In this document: positions 27,498-35,457 of the stretch, piece after piece
How the letters are laid out: every line of letters begins with the position of its first letter
Position numbering within the stretch: position 1 is the first letter of the stretch
Translations under genes and position numbers: made by a program
From: Pseudomonadota bacterium
GTDB lineage: Bacteria > Desulfobacterota > Desulfovibrionia > Desulfovibrionales > Desulfovibrionaceae
Reading direction: 5' to 3'
DNA: 64,000 nt
Assembly (NCBI GenBank): GCA_023419375.1
Contig: JAEZYD010000035.1
Span: 1-64,000, forward strand
Notes under the pieces: generated by a model
What the model was told of the DNA's origin: nothing
What the model saw: only the letters and a program-made list of their open reading frames with translations
The model's database searches: none

Positions 27498-28169
27498 CTA
27501 GCTGTGGATGTCGCAGCAGCTTTTGGCGAGTTTGTCATAAAGCCATGCCATGTCCATTGAGCCGTGTTTTTCAATGGATTGCAGCTTTTTTAGACCAGCT
27601 TCTGTAATTTTGCGGGCCTGTTCCGCCACAGAAGCTGCCTCCTGACGCCGGATGGACACAATGCCGTCCGCATCCGCCACGATCAGATCGCCGGGCTGAA
27701 TAACCACGTTGCCCATGCTGACTGGCACGTTGATTTCGCCGCAGGCGTCCTTGTATGGCCCGTTGGGCGACACTGCCCGCGCATAAACGGGAAAATCCGT
27801 CTGCCGCAGAGCTTCGGCATCGCGCACGGCTCCATCAATAACAAATCCTGCCAGACCGCGCGCCTTGCCAAGTGCCGCCACAATTTCGCCAGCCACGGCC
27901 CTTTCCGTATAGCCCGCGCAGGATACCACCAGCACGTCGCCGGGCCGGGCGTTGTCTACAGCATAGTAGAACAGCAGATTTTCGCTTGCTGGCAGATTGA
28001 CGGTATAGGCGGTGCCCAGAATGCGGCTGTTATTGAAGGGCTTGAGCGCTGACGGCAGGGCGGCGTTGCGGCCCAGGGCGTCGCAGATGTCCGCAACAGC
28101 CAGATCAGCGTACTGGCGCACAATATCAGGAGAAGGGCGGTCAATCTGGCAGTTGATGGCGTAACGCAT
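27498..28169 (-). CDS. RraA-family aldolase/decarboxylase
   Basis: A 223-residue protein of the RraA / HMG-CHA aldolase family, which cleaves 4-hydroxy-4-methyl-2-oxoglutarate-type substrates or decarboxylates oxaloacetate. The core motif GARG is represented by KARGLAGFVIDGAVRD near 110-125, with Arg and Asp placed as in the catalytic members, so it is likely an enzyme rather than the RNase E inhibitor. Start 28169 is preferred (GGA 8 bases before); an ATG 6 bases upstream is possible. It is the last gene of the minus-strand series DctA-UxaA. Substrate is unknown; pyruvate release from a hydroxy-oxo acid would suit the cluster. Confidence 0.8.
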   Translation of the reverse strand: MRYAINCQIDRPSPDIVRQYADLAVADICDALGRNAALPSALKPFNNSRILGTAYTVNLPASENLLFYYAVDNARPGDVLVVSCAGYTERAVAGEIVAALGKARGLAGFVIDGAVRDAEALRQTDFPVYARAVSPNGPYKDACGEINVPVSMGNVVIQPGDLIVADADGIVSIRRQEAASVAEQARKITEAGLKKLQSIEKHGSMDMAWLYDKLAKSCCDIHS

Positions 28170-28209
28170 AAACATGTTCCATGGCGCAGGGCGCAGTGTA
28201 TGAACGGAC

Positions 28210-28244
28210 GCCTGCCCTTCCGAAGACGTATCGGAAGGGCAGGC
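28210..28244 (-). terminator. Perfect 14-bp hairpin between dctA-like and RraA-like genes
   Basis: GCCTGCCCTTCCGA (28210-28223) pairs perfectly with 28231-28244 around a 7-base loop. There is no U-tract on either strand, so it could be a Rho-aided terminator, an attenuator or an mRNA-stability element that sets RraA expression apart from the transporter. Confidence 0.5.
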
Positions 28245-28268
28245 AGTTCGCTTGGGTATGGAGAGGGT

Positions 28269-29609
28269 CTATTTGCAGGGTTCGGCTTCTGTTGCGACCA
28301 TTGAAGCGGCAAGTTCATTACGTGCATCAGCATCGTTGAGCACGTGGTCGACGTCTATTTCGCCCCGAAGCACCTTGTTGGCCCGGTCAAGGTCAATGGA
28401 TTTTTCCCACCGGCCAATGGCCACCGTGGCCACGCAGTTGCCGATCAGGTTGACCACGGCGCGCATTTCGTTGAGCACGCGGTCAATACCAATAACCAGG
28501 GTCATGCCCACCACGGGGATGATGTTGGTGGCCGAAAGCGTGGCGGCGAGAGCAATGAGGGCCGCACCGGCAACACCCGCGCCGCCCTTGGATGTGAGCA
28601 GCAGCACCAGCATGAGGGTGATCTGATGGCTGGTGTCGAGATGAATATCCATGGCCTGTGCTATGAAGGACGCCGCCATGGTCAGGTAGATGGCCGCTCC
28701 GTCAAGATTGAAGGAGTAGCCGGTGGGGAACACCAGACCGACAACGGATTTTTTGATGCCCAGAGCTTCCATTTTTTCCATGCTGCGGGGCAGCACGGCT
28801 TCTGTGCTGGCAGTGCCGAGGGTGATGAAAATTTCATCCTTCATATAGCAGATGAGCTGCCATATGTTGATGCCCGAAAATTTGCAGATGAGGCCCAGCA
28901 CCACGATCACAAAGAGGCCGCTCGTCACGTAGAGGCAGAGCACAAGCTTGCCCAGCGAAGCTAGCGCGCCAACGCCGTACTTGCCGATGGTAAAGGTGAT
29001 TGCGCCAAAAGCGCCCACCGGGGCCAGCTTCATGATCAGGTTGACCACGCCCAGCAATGCCGTGCTGAAGCGTTCAAGCGTGCCAAGAATGGCTTCTTTG
29101 GGCTTGCCGGTCATGTGGGAAAGGCTCATGCCGAACAGCACGGAGAACAGCAGCACCTGCAGCAGGTTGCCCTCTGCAAACGCGCCGATAACACTGTGGG
29201 GAATGATGCCCATGACAAATTCCATGGTTGTCTGCGCCTTGGCATGGGCAAATTTGCCCAGCGAAGACGCGTCCATGGTGGCAGGGTCGGCATGAATACC
29301 GGCGCCAGGCTGTACAAAATGCACAACAACCAGGCCGATAAAAAGAGCAAGAGTGGTAACTATTTCGAAATACAGCAGAGTTTTACCGCCCACACGGCCC
29401 ACAGCCTTGAGGCTGTCCATGCGTGCAATACCCACAACGACAGTGCAGAAAATCACCGGCGTAATGATCATTTTGATAAGATTGATGAATGCATCGCCAA
29501 GGGGCTTGAGCTTAACGGCAATGTCAGGAGAGACAAAGCCAAACGCAATACCCAGGGCAATACCTACGAGCACTTTGAAATATAGAGAAGAAAATACTTC
29601 TTTCGACAT
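28269..29609 (-). CDS. DctA-type dicarboxylate/amino-acid:cation symporter
   Basis: A 446-residue inner-membrane carrier of the DAACS family, taking up C4-dicarboxylates or related acids with protons or sodium. It has the usual 8 transmembrane helices and two re-entrant hairpins. Signatures include the serine-rich hairpin TLGTASTEAVLPR near 290, the GYSFNLDGAAIYL segment near 330 and the TSKGGAGVAGAAL hairpin near 370. The start at 29609 has GAGGTGG 3 bases upstream; 21 bases of open frame further up lack one. Next to lyase and aldolase genes it is probably the importer of their substrate. Exact solute unknown. Confidence 0.9.
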   Translation of the reverse strand: MSKEVFSSLYFKVLVGIALGIAFGFVSPDIAVKLKPLGDAFINLIKMIITPVIFCTVVVGIARMDSLKAVGRVGGKTLLYFEIVTTLALFIGLVVVHFVQPGAGIHADPATMDASSLGKFAHAKAQTTMEFVMGIIPHSVIGAFAEGNLLQVLLFSVLFGMSLSHMTGKPKEAILGTLERFSTALLGVVNLIMKLAPVGAFGAITFTIGKYGVGALASLGKLVLCLYVTSGLFVIVVLGLICKFSGINIWQLICYMKDEIFITLGTASTEAVLPRSMEKMEALGIKKSVVGLVFPTGYSFNLDGAAIYLTMAASFIAQAMDIHLDTSHQITLMLVLLLTSKGGAGVAGAALIALAATLSATNIIPVVGMTLVIGIDRVLNEMRAVVNLIGNCVATVAIGRWEKSIDLDRANKVLRGEIDVDHVLNDADARNELAASMVATEAEPCK

Positions 29610-29700
29610 ATCCACCTCAATATTAGGCAAGGGGGGTCAATGGGGTGCCAGGTAAAACACGGCCAAATACAAGATTTGTGAAAATTTTAGCTAATACAGT

Positions 29701-29749
29701 TTTAAAAGAGGCCGGCCTGCCCTGACGGTGCCGGTCGGCCTCTTTTAAA
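29701..29749 (-). terminator. Terminator of the UxaA-family lyase pair
   Basis: A perfect 14-bp stem (TTTAAAAGAGGCCG at 29701-29714 with 29736-29749), with an inner CCGGC/GCCGG pair and U-rich outer arm on both strands. It lies 8 bases after the large-subunit stop, so the transporter probably has its own promoter or depends on read-through. Confidence 0.85.
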
Positions 29750-29756
29750 GCGTAGC

Positions 29757-30917
29757 TTAGGCGCTTTCGTACAAACGGGTCATGATGAATTCTCTGTGGC
29801 CCAGCACTTCAGCGGAAGTGTTGCGTCCGTTGCAGGTGCGGAACAACATTTCCAGCAGCTTGTCGCCAGCGGCATCGAGGTCCATTTCGCGGCGCAGGAT
29901 GCCGGAAACATCCACATCGATGTGCTCGCTCATGGTGCGCACGGTGCGGGGGTTGGCCGAAAGCTTGATCACGGGCAGGATGGGGTTGCCGATGATGTTG
30001 CCCTGGCCCGTGGGGAAGAAGTGGGCCACAAAGCCGGAGGCAGCGCAAAGGGTGACCATTTCGGCAGCGGCGGAAGAGGAATCCATAAACCACAGGCCGG
30101 GGCCGGTGGGCATTTCAGCCTTGTCGAGGCAGCCGATAACAGGGGCTTTGCGGCCAATCTTCTGGATGTTGCCAAGGGCTTTTTCTTCGATGGTGGTCAG
30201 GCCGCCTTCGATGTTGCCCTTGGTGGGCTGGGAGTCGCTGAGGTCGTCCGTCTTGTGGTCGTCAACAACCTTGGCGTAGCGGTCAAAAAAGGCCTTGAAC
30301 TGGGCGCGAACTTCAGCGTTGGCGCAACGTTCCATAACCAGGTGTTCGCCGCCGGTGATTTCGGTGGTTTCACCAAAGAGGGTGGTAGCGCCCTTTTCCC
30401 ACAGCTTGTCAAAAGCGTTGCCAACAGTGGGGTTGGCGGCAATACCGGAGGTGGTGTCGGATTCGCCGCACTTGGTGGAGACCCACAGTTCGTTCACTTT
30501 GCATTCGGTGCGCTGCAGTTCGGTGGCGAAGTGCATGAATTCCTTGGCCTTGCGGGAAGCGCTGCAAATGGTTTCAAGGTCGCCGTGCTGTTCGATGGCA
30601 AAGCCTTGAACGGGCTTGCCGGTCTTGGCGATACCGTCCACCACGCGCTGGGTCCACTGGGGTTCGATGCCGATAACGATAACGGCGGCAACGTTGGGGT
30701 TGCAGCCCACGCCGATCAGCGTGCGGAAATGCAGATCAAGGTCTTCGCCAAACTGAAGGCGGCCATAAGCGTGGGGAAGAGCAAGGGTGCCCTTGACGTT
30801 GTTGGCTACCGCTTCGCAAGCGGCATTGGAAAGATCGTCCAGGGGCAGAATGATAACGTGGTTACGGATGCCCACGCGGCCATTTTCGCGGCGATAGCCC
30901 ATAAATGTCTGTTGCAT
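29757..30917 (-). CDS. UxaA-family lyase large subunit (altronate dehydratase / SuyB-like)
   Basis: A 386-residue catalytic subunit of the galactarate/altronate dehydratase superfamily, iron-dependent lyases that dehydrate sugar acids or, as SuyB, split sulfolactate into pyruvate and sulfite. Family features are the opening GYRRENGRVGIRNHVII, GVGCNPN near 74, STKCGESDTTSG near 145 and the ERCANAEV region. The start at 30917 has GAGGTGG 7 bases upstream. It begins 4 bases after the small SAF-domain subunit, so the two form one enzyme. The separated two-subunit build occurs in SuyAB and in some altronate enzymes; sequence alone does not choose between them. Confidence 0.8.
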   Translation of the reverse strand: MQQTFMGYRRENGRVGIRNHVIILPLDDLSNAACEAVANNVKGTLALPHAYGRLQFGEDLDLHFRTLIGVGCNPNVAAVIVIGIEPQWTQRVVDGIAKTGKPVQGFAIEQHGDLETICSASRKAKEFMHFATELQRTECKVNELWVSTKCGESDTTSGIAANPTVGNAFDKLWEKGATTLFGETTEITGGEHLVMERCANAEVRAQFKAFFDRYAKVVDDHKTDDLSDSQPTKGNIEGGLTTIEEKALGNIQKIGRKAPVIGCLDKAEMPTGPGLWFMDSSSAAAEMVTLCAASGFVAHFFPTGQGNIIGNPILPVIKLSANPRTVRTMSEHIDVDVSGILRREMDLDAAGDKLLEMLFRTCNGRNTSAEVLGHREFIMTRLYESA

Positions 30918-30921
30918 CAGC

Positions 30922-31206
30922 TTACCACCTCTTGGTTTTGACGTTATGGACATGCAGGTGCTCGCCACGCTTGATGGGCTGCACAACCTTGCCAATGTCG
31001 GTGCCGTACTTGATGACGGTATCGCCCACAGCAAGATCCTTCAGGGCGATCTTGTGGCCGATCGGAATATCGCTCAGCGTTTCAAAGTCGATGCTCTGGT
31101 TGCCGTCCATGACCCAACCGTTAAGCTTATCGCCTTTCTTCACCCCTTCGACAACGACAACGCCGACGCTATCGTCGGGTTCGTGAACCACAAAATGGGT
31201 TACCAT
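30922..31206 (-). CDS. UxaA-family lyase small subunit (SAF domain, SuyA-like)
   Basis: A 94-residue SAF-domain protein forming the small subunit of the UxaA-type lyase. It reads through the family pattern DDSVGVVVVEGVKKGD, then IPIGHKIALKDLAVGD, and ends in GEHLHVHNVKTKRW, the common C-terminus. The start at 31206 has AAGGAG 6 bases upstream. It is the first gene of the minus-strand operon, facing the divergent sigma-54 activator across a 331-base control region. Confidence 0.85.
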   Translation of the reverse strand: MVTHFVVHEPDDSVGVVVVEGVKKGDKLNGWVMDGNQSIDFETLSDIPIGHKIALKDLAVGDTVIKYGTDIGKVVQPIKRGEHLHVHNVKTKRW

Positions 31207-31537
31207 ACCGTTCTCCTTGAATAACAATGGTATAAAAAATGTTTTGTATGGCAAAACTTAATGGCATTATGCGAAAAACAAGAGTTTATCTTGCGGCATT
31301 ATGAGTTTGCATATGTGGATTATTTTATCCCCACATGTAAATACAAATCTTTTTTATGCCTTTAAGCCTTGCTGTAAGAGTTATAGCAATTGGTGTGCCA
31401 AAATCAGCTGTCCGAATTATTAGGCGAGAAATATGGATTTTTTTCACAATCTTGATTGACCGCTCAACTAATGACTTGATTTATTGGCAGTATTGATGAT
31501 ATTTGGGCAAAAAAATGCCCATATTTAGGCGGAGATC
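31207..31537. other. Divergent control region of the lyase operon and its regulator
   Basis: A 331-base AT-rich gap between divergent genes. It holds the dyad at 31306-31341 and a hairpin-prone segment just before the regulator (about 31500-31528, GGGCA against TGCCC around As). A convincing -24/-12 sigma-54 promoter for the lyase genes was not found at the standard spacing; a near match lies at about 31243-31268 on the minus strand. Confidence 0.5.
31306..31341. promoter_or_regulatory. Dyad symmetric element, candidate activator site
   Basis: Arms TTTGCATATGTGGAT (31306-31320) and ATCCCCACATGTAAA (31327-31341) match in 12 of 15 inverted positions around TATTTT. It lies about 100 bases upstream of the lyase small subunit, where sigma-54 enhancer-binding proteins bind. 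Confidence 0.5.
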
Positions 31538-33175
31538 ATGGAATACAAAATTACGCCCAACGGATTGAGCAGCCCTTCGCTCACGGTGGGGCAGGTTGTG
31601 CACCATCTGGCGCGCATCGTGGCGGGAAAGATCGATAGAAACGCGTTTTTTCAGATATTATCCAAGCAGCTTCGTGTGCTCTTTCACTATGACCGGTTTT
31701 GCATCAACCTCTATGATGCCGAGCGGGAATTTTTGAACCTGTTCACCGCTGCTGATGGAACCGTGGTAGAATCACTTTCAAATACCCGTATAGCCCGCAA
31801 TACCGTTGCCGGGCTTGCCATTTCTTCGCGCAAGCCTGTGGTTATCAACGATCTGGCGGCCCATAATCTGGGCGATGGCCCCATGCCCCTATCATCGGTG
31901 GGCCTCAACGCAACCATTGCCCTGCCCCTCATAATCAACCGCGAAGTCATAGGCACGCTGCATGTTTCTTTTGTAAAGCAGCCGGACAATATTGTTGAGA
32001 TTCTGAACTTTCTCATTGAACTTACGCCTGTGCTCACGACCTTTCTTTTTGCCGTGCTGGCAGAGGAGCGCATGGCCAAAGGCAGGCCGCTGCCGGAGCA
32101 GTCCAGCCGCATACAGGACAATTCGGGCACCATTCTGCTGGAAAGCAAGCTGCTCGAAACCCCGCCCATGGCCCGCACCATGGCTATTGTCAGCAAGGTT
32201 GCCAAGCTGAACATCCCCGTGCTTATCACCGGAGAAACAGGCACGGGCAAAAGCATGGTGGCGCGCTGGCTGCACCGTCACAGCCCAAGGCGGGAAGAAA
32301 ACTTCGTCAAGGTCAACTGCCCTTCCATCGCTCCGACCCTTTTTGAAAGCGAAATGTTCGGCTACGCCAAAGGCGCTTTTACCGGGGCCACAGCCAAGCG
32401 CATTGGCCGCATTGAACTGGCCCAGCACGGAACCCTGTTTCTGGATGAAATTGGCGAGCTTGCGCCGGAAATGCAGAGCAAGCTGCTGCTGGTCATGGAA
32501 GAAAATTCCTTTGAACGCGTGGGCGAGGCTGAATCCACGGGCGTAGACATCCGCGTGATTTCAGCCACCAATATTGATCTGGCGGCAGCCATGGCAGAGG
32601 GGCGTCTGCGGCGGGATCTGTACTACCGGCTCGGCTCTGTGGTGGTGCGTATGCCCTCGTTGCGGGAGCGCAAAAGCGACATCCCCCTGTTTGTGGACCA
32701 CTTTATCCATCAGTTCGCCAAGGAGTACGAGATACGCCCTCCCCGGCTGAGCCGTTCCGTGGTGCAGGCACTGCACGGGCATTCATGGCCCGGCAATATC
32801 CGTGAACTGCGCAATGTGGTGAGCCGTATGCTGCTCCATTCGCTGGATTCGGCTGTCACGGAGGATTTTGTTTTGGAGGCCCTGCACCAGTGGGAACCTG
32901 AAGCTGCGGAAAAACAGCCTTGTGAATCAGCTGTTTCTGCGGCGGGCGGTATATCCGGGCGTGTTGCTGATCCGGTATCTGTCGGTACAGGCAGCGAGCA
33001 GGCGGCAGCCTCGGCGCGCCTCCCCACACTTGAAGAAAATGAGCGGGGCCACATTGAACGGGCGTTGCGCCAGTCTGGCGGGCGCATTTCCGGGCCGCGC
33101 GGAGCAGCGGCACTGCTGGGCGTGCCGCGCTCTACCCTGCAACACAGAATGCGCAAGTTGGGCATGGACAGGTGA
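31538..33175 (+). CDS. Sigma-54-dependent activator with GAF sensor domain
   Basis: A 545-residue enhancer-binding protein. A GAF domain (about residues 30-175) likely senses a small molecule. The AAA+ domain (205-440) has Walker A GETGTGKS (232-239) and the sigma-54 loop GAFTGA (279-284). A Fis-like HTH (GPRGAAALLGVPRSTLQHRM) closes the protein, after a Ser/Ala/Gly-rich linker. The build resembles FhlA/NorR-type regulators. GGCGGAG precedes the ATG. Being divergent from the UxaA-DctA-RraA genes, it is the probable activator of that operon, responding to the substrate or an intermediate. Confidence 0.88.
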   Translation: MEYKITPNGLSSPSLTVGQVVHHLARIVAGKIDRNAFFQILSKQLRVLFHYDRFCINLYDAEREFLNLFTAADGTVVESLSNTRIARNTVAGLAISSRKPVVINDLAAHNLGDGPMPLSSVGLNATIALPLIINREVIGTLHVSFVKQPDNIVEILNFLIELTPVLTTFLFAVLAEERMAKGRPLPEQSSRIQDNSGTILLESKLLETPPMARTMAIVSKVAKLNIPVLITGETGTGKSMVARWLHRHSPRREENFVKVNCPSIAPTLFESEMFGYAKGAFTGATAKRIGRIELAQHGTLFLDEIGELAPEMQSKLLLVMEENSFERVGEAESTGVDIRVISATNIDLAAAMAEGRLRRDLYYRLGSVVVRMPSLRERKSDIPLFVDHFIHQFAKEYEIRPPRLSRSVVQALHGHSWPGNIRELRNVVSRMLLHSLDSAVTEDFVLEALHQWEPEAAEKQPCESAVSAAGGISGRVADPVSVGTGSEQAAASARLPTLEENERGHIERALRQSGGRISGPRGAAALLGVPRSTLQHRMRKLGMDR

Positions 33176-33246
33176 TGTTTTTTTGCTCTCTGGCCTTTGC
33201 GTCGCAAGTCGGTAGATGGCTATTTTCTTTCGTGCTGTTCCTGTTG

Positions 33247-33275
33247 TTGAGTTTCCCACAGTTTGCGCTTATGAT
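33247..33275 (+). promoter_or_regulatory. Sigma-70 type promoter of the PpiD-like gene
   Basis: TTGAGT (33247-33252), a 17-base spacer and TATGAT (33270-33275) form a near-consensus promoter 41 bases ahead of the ATG at 33317. Confidence 0.55.
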
Positions 33276-33316
33276 GCCTCCCTATCTTTTGGGAAATACC
33301 GCATCTCGGAGTAAGC

Positions 33317-35236
33317 ATGCTTGAGTATATCCGTTCCAATTCGCAGTCTCTTGGCGTTAAACTGGCTTTTGGCCTCATTATTCTTGTCTTTGTTTTCTGG
33401 GGCGTGGGCAGCATGAAAGACCGGGGCGCGGGCAATGTGGTCGCCATGGTAAACGGCGAACCCATTACCGTGCGTGATTTTGAACTTGCCTATCGCAATG
33501 CGGAAGAATCCGTGATGCGCAACAACCCCGGTGCAACGCGCGAGCAGGTCCGTCAGGGCCTTGGGCGTCAGGTGCTGCGCGATCTGGTCAGCCAGTCCCT
33601 GGTGCGCCAGGAAGCCGCTAGCGCGGGCATTACCGTGACGCCGCTTGAGCTGCGCATTGCCGTGGGGCAGGTCCCGGCCTTCCAGAATGCCAAGGGGCAG
33701 TTTGATCCCGAAGCGTACAAGCGCGTTTTGCAGATGCAGCGCATCTCGCCCGCGCAGTATGAACACGACATGAGTGAAGACCTGCTGCGGCAGAAGCTCT
33801 TTGCCCTTGTCACTGCCGCTGCGTGGCATGATCCTGCCGAAGCGCAGAACCGCTACAACTTCCTGCGTGAACAGCGGGTGCCTGACTACATCTTTATTCC
33901 CGCTGCCGATTTCATGGCAAATGCCAAGCCTTCGGATGCGGAAGTAGCCGCCTATTACGACAGCCACAAGGCTGAATTTGCCATTCCTCCCAAGGTGGAT
34001 GTGGCCTATATCCGTGTTTCTCCTGAAAATCTGGTCAAGCCCGAAGCCATCAGCGAGGCTGACGCCCGCAAGTGGTACGATGCCAATCTCTCCCGCTTCA
34101 ACCAGCAGGAAGAAGTCAAGGCCGCACACATTCTTGTGCCGCTGGCCGAAGACGCTACCGAAGCGGACGTGAAGAAAGCGCAGGAAACGGCAGCCGGCAT
34201 TGAAAAGGAACTTAAGAGCGGCAAAAGTTTTGCCGATGTGGCCAATGCCAACAACGGCCCCAACGCTGCCGGCCCCGGCGGCGAGCTTGGCTGGCTCAAG
34301 CGCGGCACCACGGTCAAGCCTTTTGAAGACGCGGCCTTTGCCCTTGAGCCCGGCAAGGTTTCCGCGCCTGTGCGCAGCCAGTTTGGTCTGCACATCATCA
34401 AGGTGGAGGAAAAGAAGGGCGGCGACACGCAGCCCTTTGCCAGCGTTGCCGCCGATGTGCGCAAGGCCATTGCCAAAGAACAGGGCGCGGACAAGCTGCG
34501 CGATGTTCTTGATAACCTTATTGAAGACAACATCCTCGGCAAGCCGCTTGAAAAAAGCGCGCAGGCCCTGGGCCTTGAAGCCCAGCAAACGGGCATGGCT
34601 TCTGCACAGGAGCTGCAACAGAAGATGGGCATCAGCGCCGAAGCCGCCGCAAGCCTTGAAAAGACCCCGGCCAATTCGCCGGTGGACAGGGCGCTTGAAG
34701 CTGGCGATGCCTATGTGGTGGCCCGTGTGCTCAAGGCTGAGCCCGCATCCACCGCGCCGCTTGAAGCTGTGAAGGATAAAATCTCCACCCGCTTGCAGGG
34801 CGAAAAGGCCCTTGCCGAAGCCATGCGCGCGGCAACAGAGCGCCGCAAGAATCTTGCGGACGGCCCCATCAACCCCACCGTCAAGACGGGCATGGGCATC
34901 AAGACCGCCAATCCCATGGATCGCAGCGGAAGCCTGGCAGATTTTGGGGCTGACCCCGAACTTGCCGCGGCTCTGTTCCATGCCAAGGTCGGCCAGTGGC
35001 TGCCTGCGGCCTTTGCCGTCACCAGCCCCAAGGACGGTCAGGGCGCCGTGCTCGTGCATGTTGGCGCTGTGCAGCCTCCCGATCCTGCGGAATGGGACAT
35101 GATCAAGGACATCATGGTCAATGCCGTGGAGCGCGAGCGCCTTCAGGGCATGTACGAAACCTTCATGCAACGCCTGCTTTCGACCGCCAAGGTTGAAGTG
35201 CACAACATGGACATTGTGGACAGAAAGAACATGTAG
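33317..35236 (+). CDS. ppiD: PpiD/SurA-type periplasmic peptidyl-prolyl isomerase
   Basis: A 639-residue membrane-anchored folding factor. A single N-terminal transmembrane helix (about 13-33, ending FWGVGSMKD) is followed by a SurA_N-type helical chaperone region (40-240). A parvulin domain covers about 265-370 (AAHILVPLAEDA, then GGELGWL and FGLHIIKVEE). A second helical region with a degenerate parvulin-like fold reaches the C-terminus. Order and length match PpiD, which assists proteins emerging from the Sec translocon. GGAG sits 6 bases before the ATG, with a promoter at 33247-33275. Confidence 0.88.
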   Translation: MLEYIRSNSQSLGVKLAFGLIILVFVFWGVGSMKDRGAGNVVAMVNGEPITVRDFELAYRNAEESVMRNNPGATREQVRQGLGRQVLRDLVSQSLVRQEAASAGITVTPLELRIAVGQVPAFQNAKGQFDPEAYKRVLQMQRISPAQYEHDMSEDLLRQKLFALVTAAAWHDPAEAQNRYNFLREQRVPDYIFIPAADFMANAKPSDAEVAAYYDSHKAEFAIPPKVDVAYIRVSPENLVKPEAISEADARKWYDANLSRFNQQEEVKAAHILVPLAEDATEADVKKAQETAAGIEKELKSGKSFADVANANNGPNAAGPGGELGWLKRGTTVKPFEDAAFALEPGKVSAPVRSQFGLHIIKVEEKKGGDTQPFASVAADVRKAIAKEQGADKLRDVLDNLIEDNILGKPLEKSAQALGLEAQQTGMASAQELQQKMGISAEAAASLEKTPANSPVDRALEAGDAYVVARVLKAEPASTAPLEAVKDKISTRLQGEKALAEAMRAATERRKNLADGPINPTVKTGMGIKTANPMDRSGSLADFGADPELAAALFHAKVGQWLPAAFAVTSPKDGQGAVLVHVGAVQPPDPAEWDMIKDIMVNAVERERLQGMYETFMQRLLSTAKVEVHNMDIVDRKNM

Positions 35237-35298
35237 CTCTGCCCTGCCGATGGCCCGGTGCCCCCGGCGCGCAGACGACAGACATATTGAACTCCCGA

Positions 35299-35323
35299 CC
35301 GGAACCGCGTATTGCGGTTCCGG
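35299..35323 (+). terminator. Terminator-like hairpin after the PpiD-like gene
   Basis: CCGGAACCGC and GCGGTTCCGG form a perfect 10-bp stem around GTATT, 62 bases after the stop. The T-tract is weak. Confidence 0.55.
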
Positions 35324-35457
35324 CCTTGCATATTTCCCCCCAACCCTCTCCGTTCTGGCGGCAGGGATATTTACAAAACGACATACCTACCTATTTCTCA
35401 CAGGTCGACCGAGTGGTCTGTGAACGGGCCTTGCCCGGCGATAAAAGGAGGCACTCT

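Noticed and set aside
31243..31268. Possible -24/-12 sigma-54 promoter for the lyase operon on the minus strand
   Set aside because: TGCCAT...TTTGC has a wrong base in the GG element and the spacing is one base too long.
33269..35203. A 644-codon minus-strand open frame opposite the PpiD-like gene
   Set aside because: Its protein is a His/Gly/Leu-rich composition artefact of the antisense strand; the plus strand has clear PpiD domains and a good promoter.
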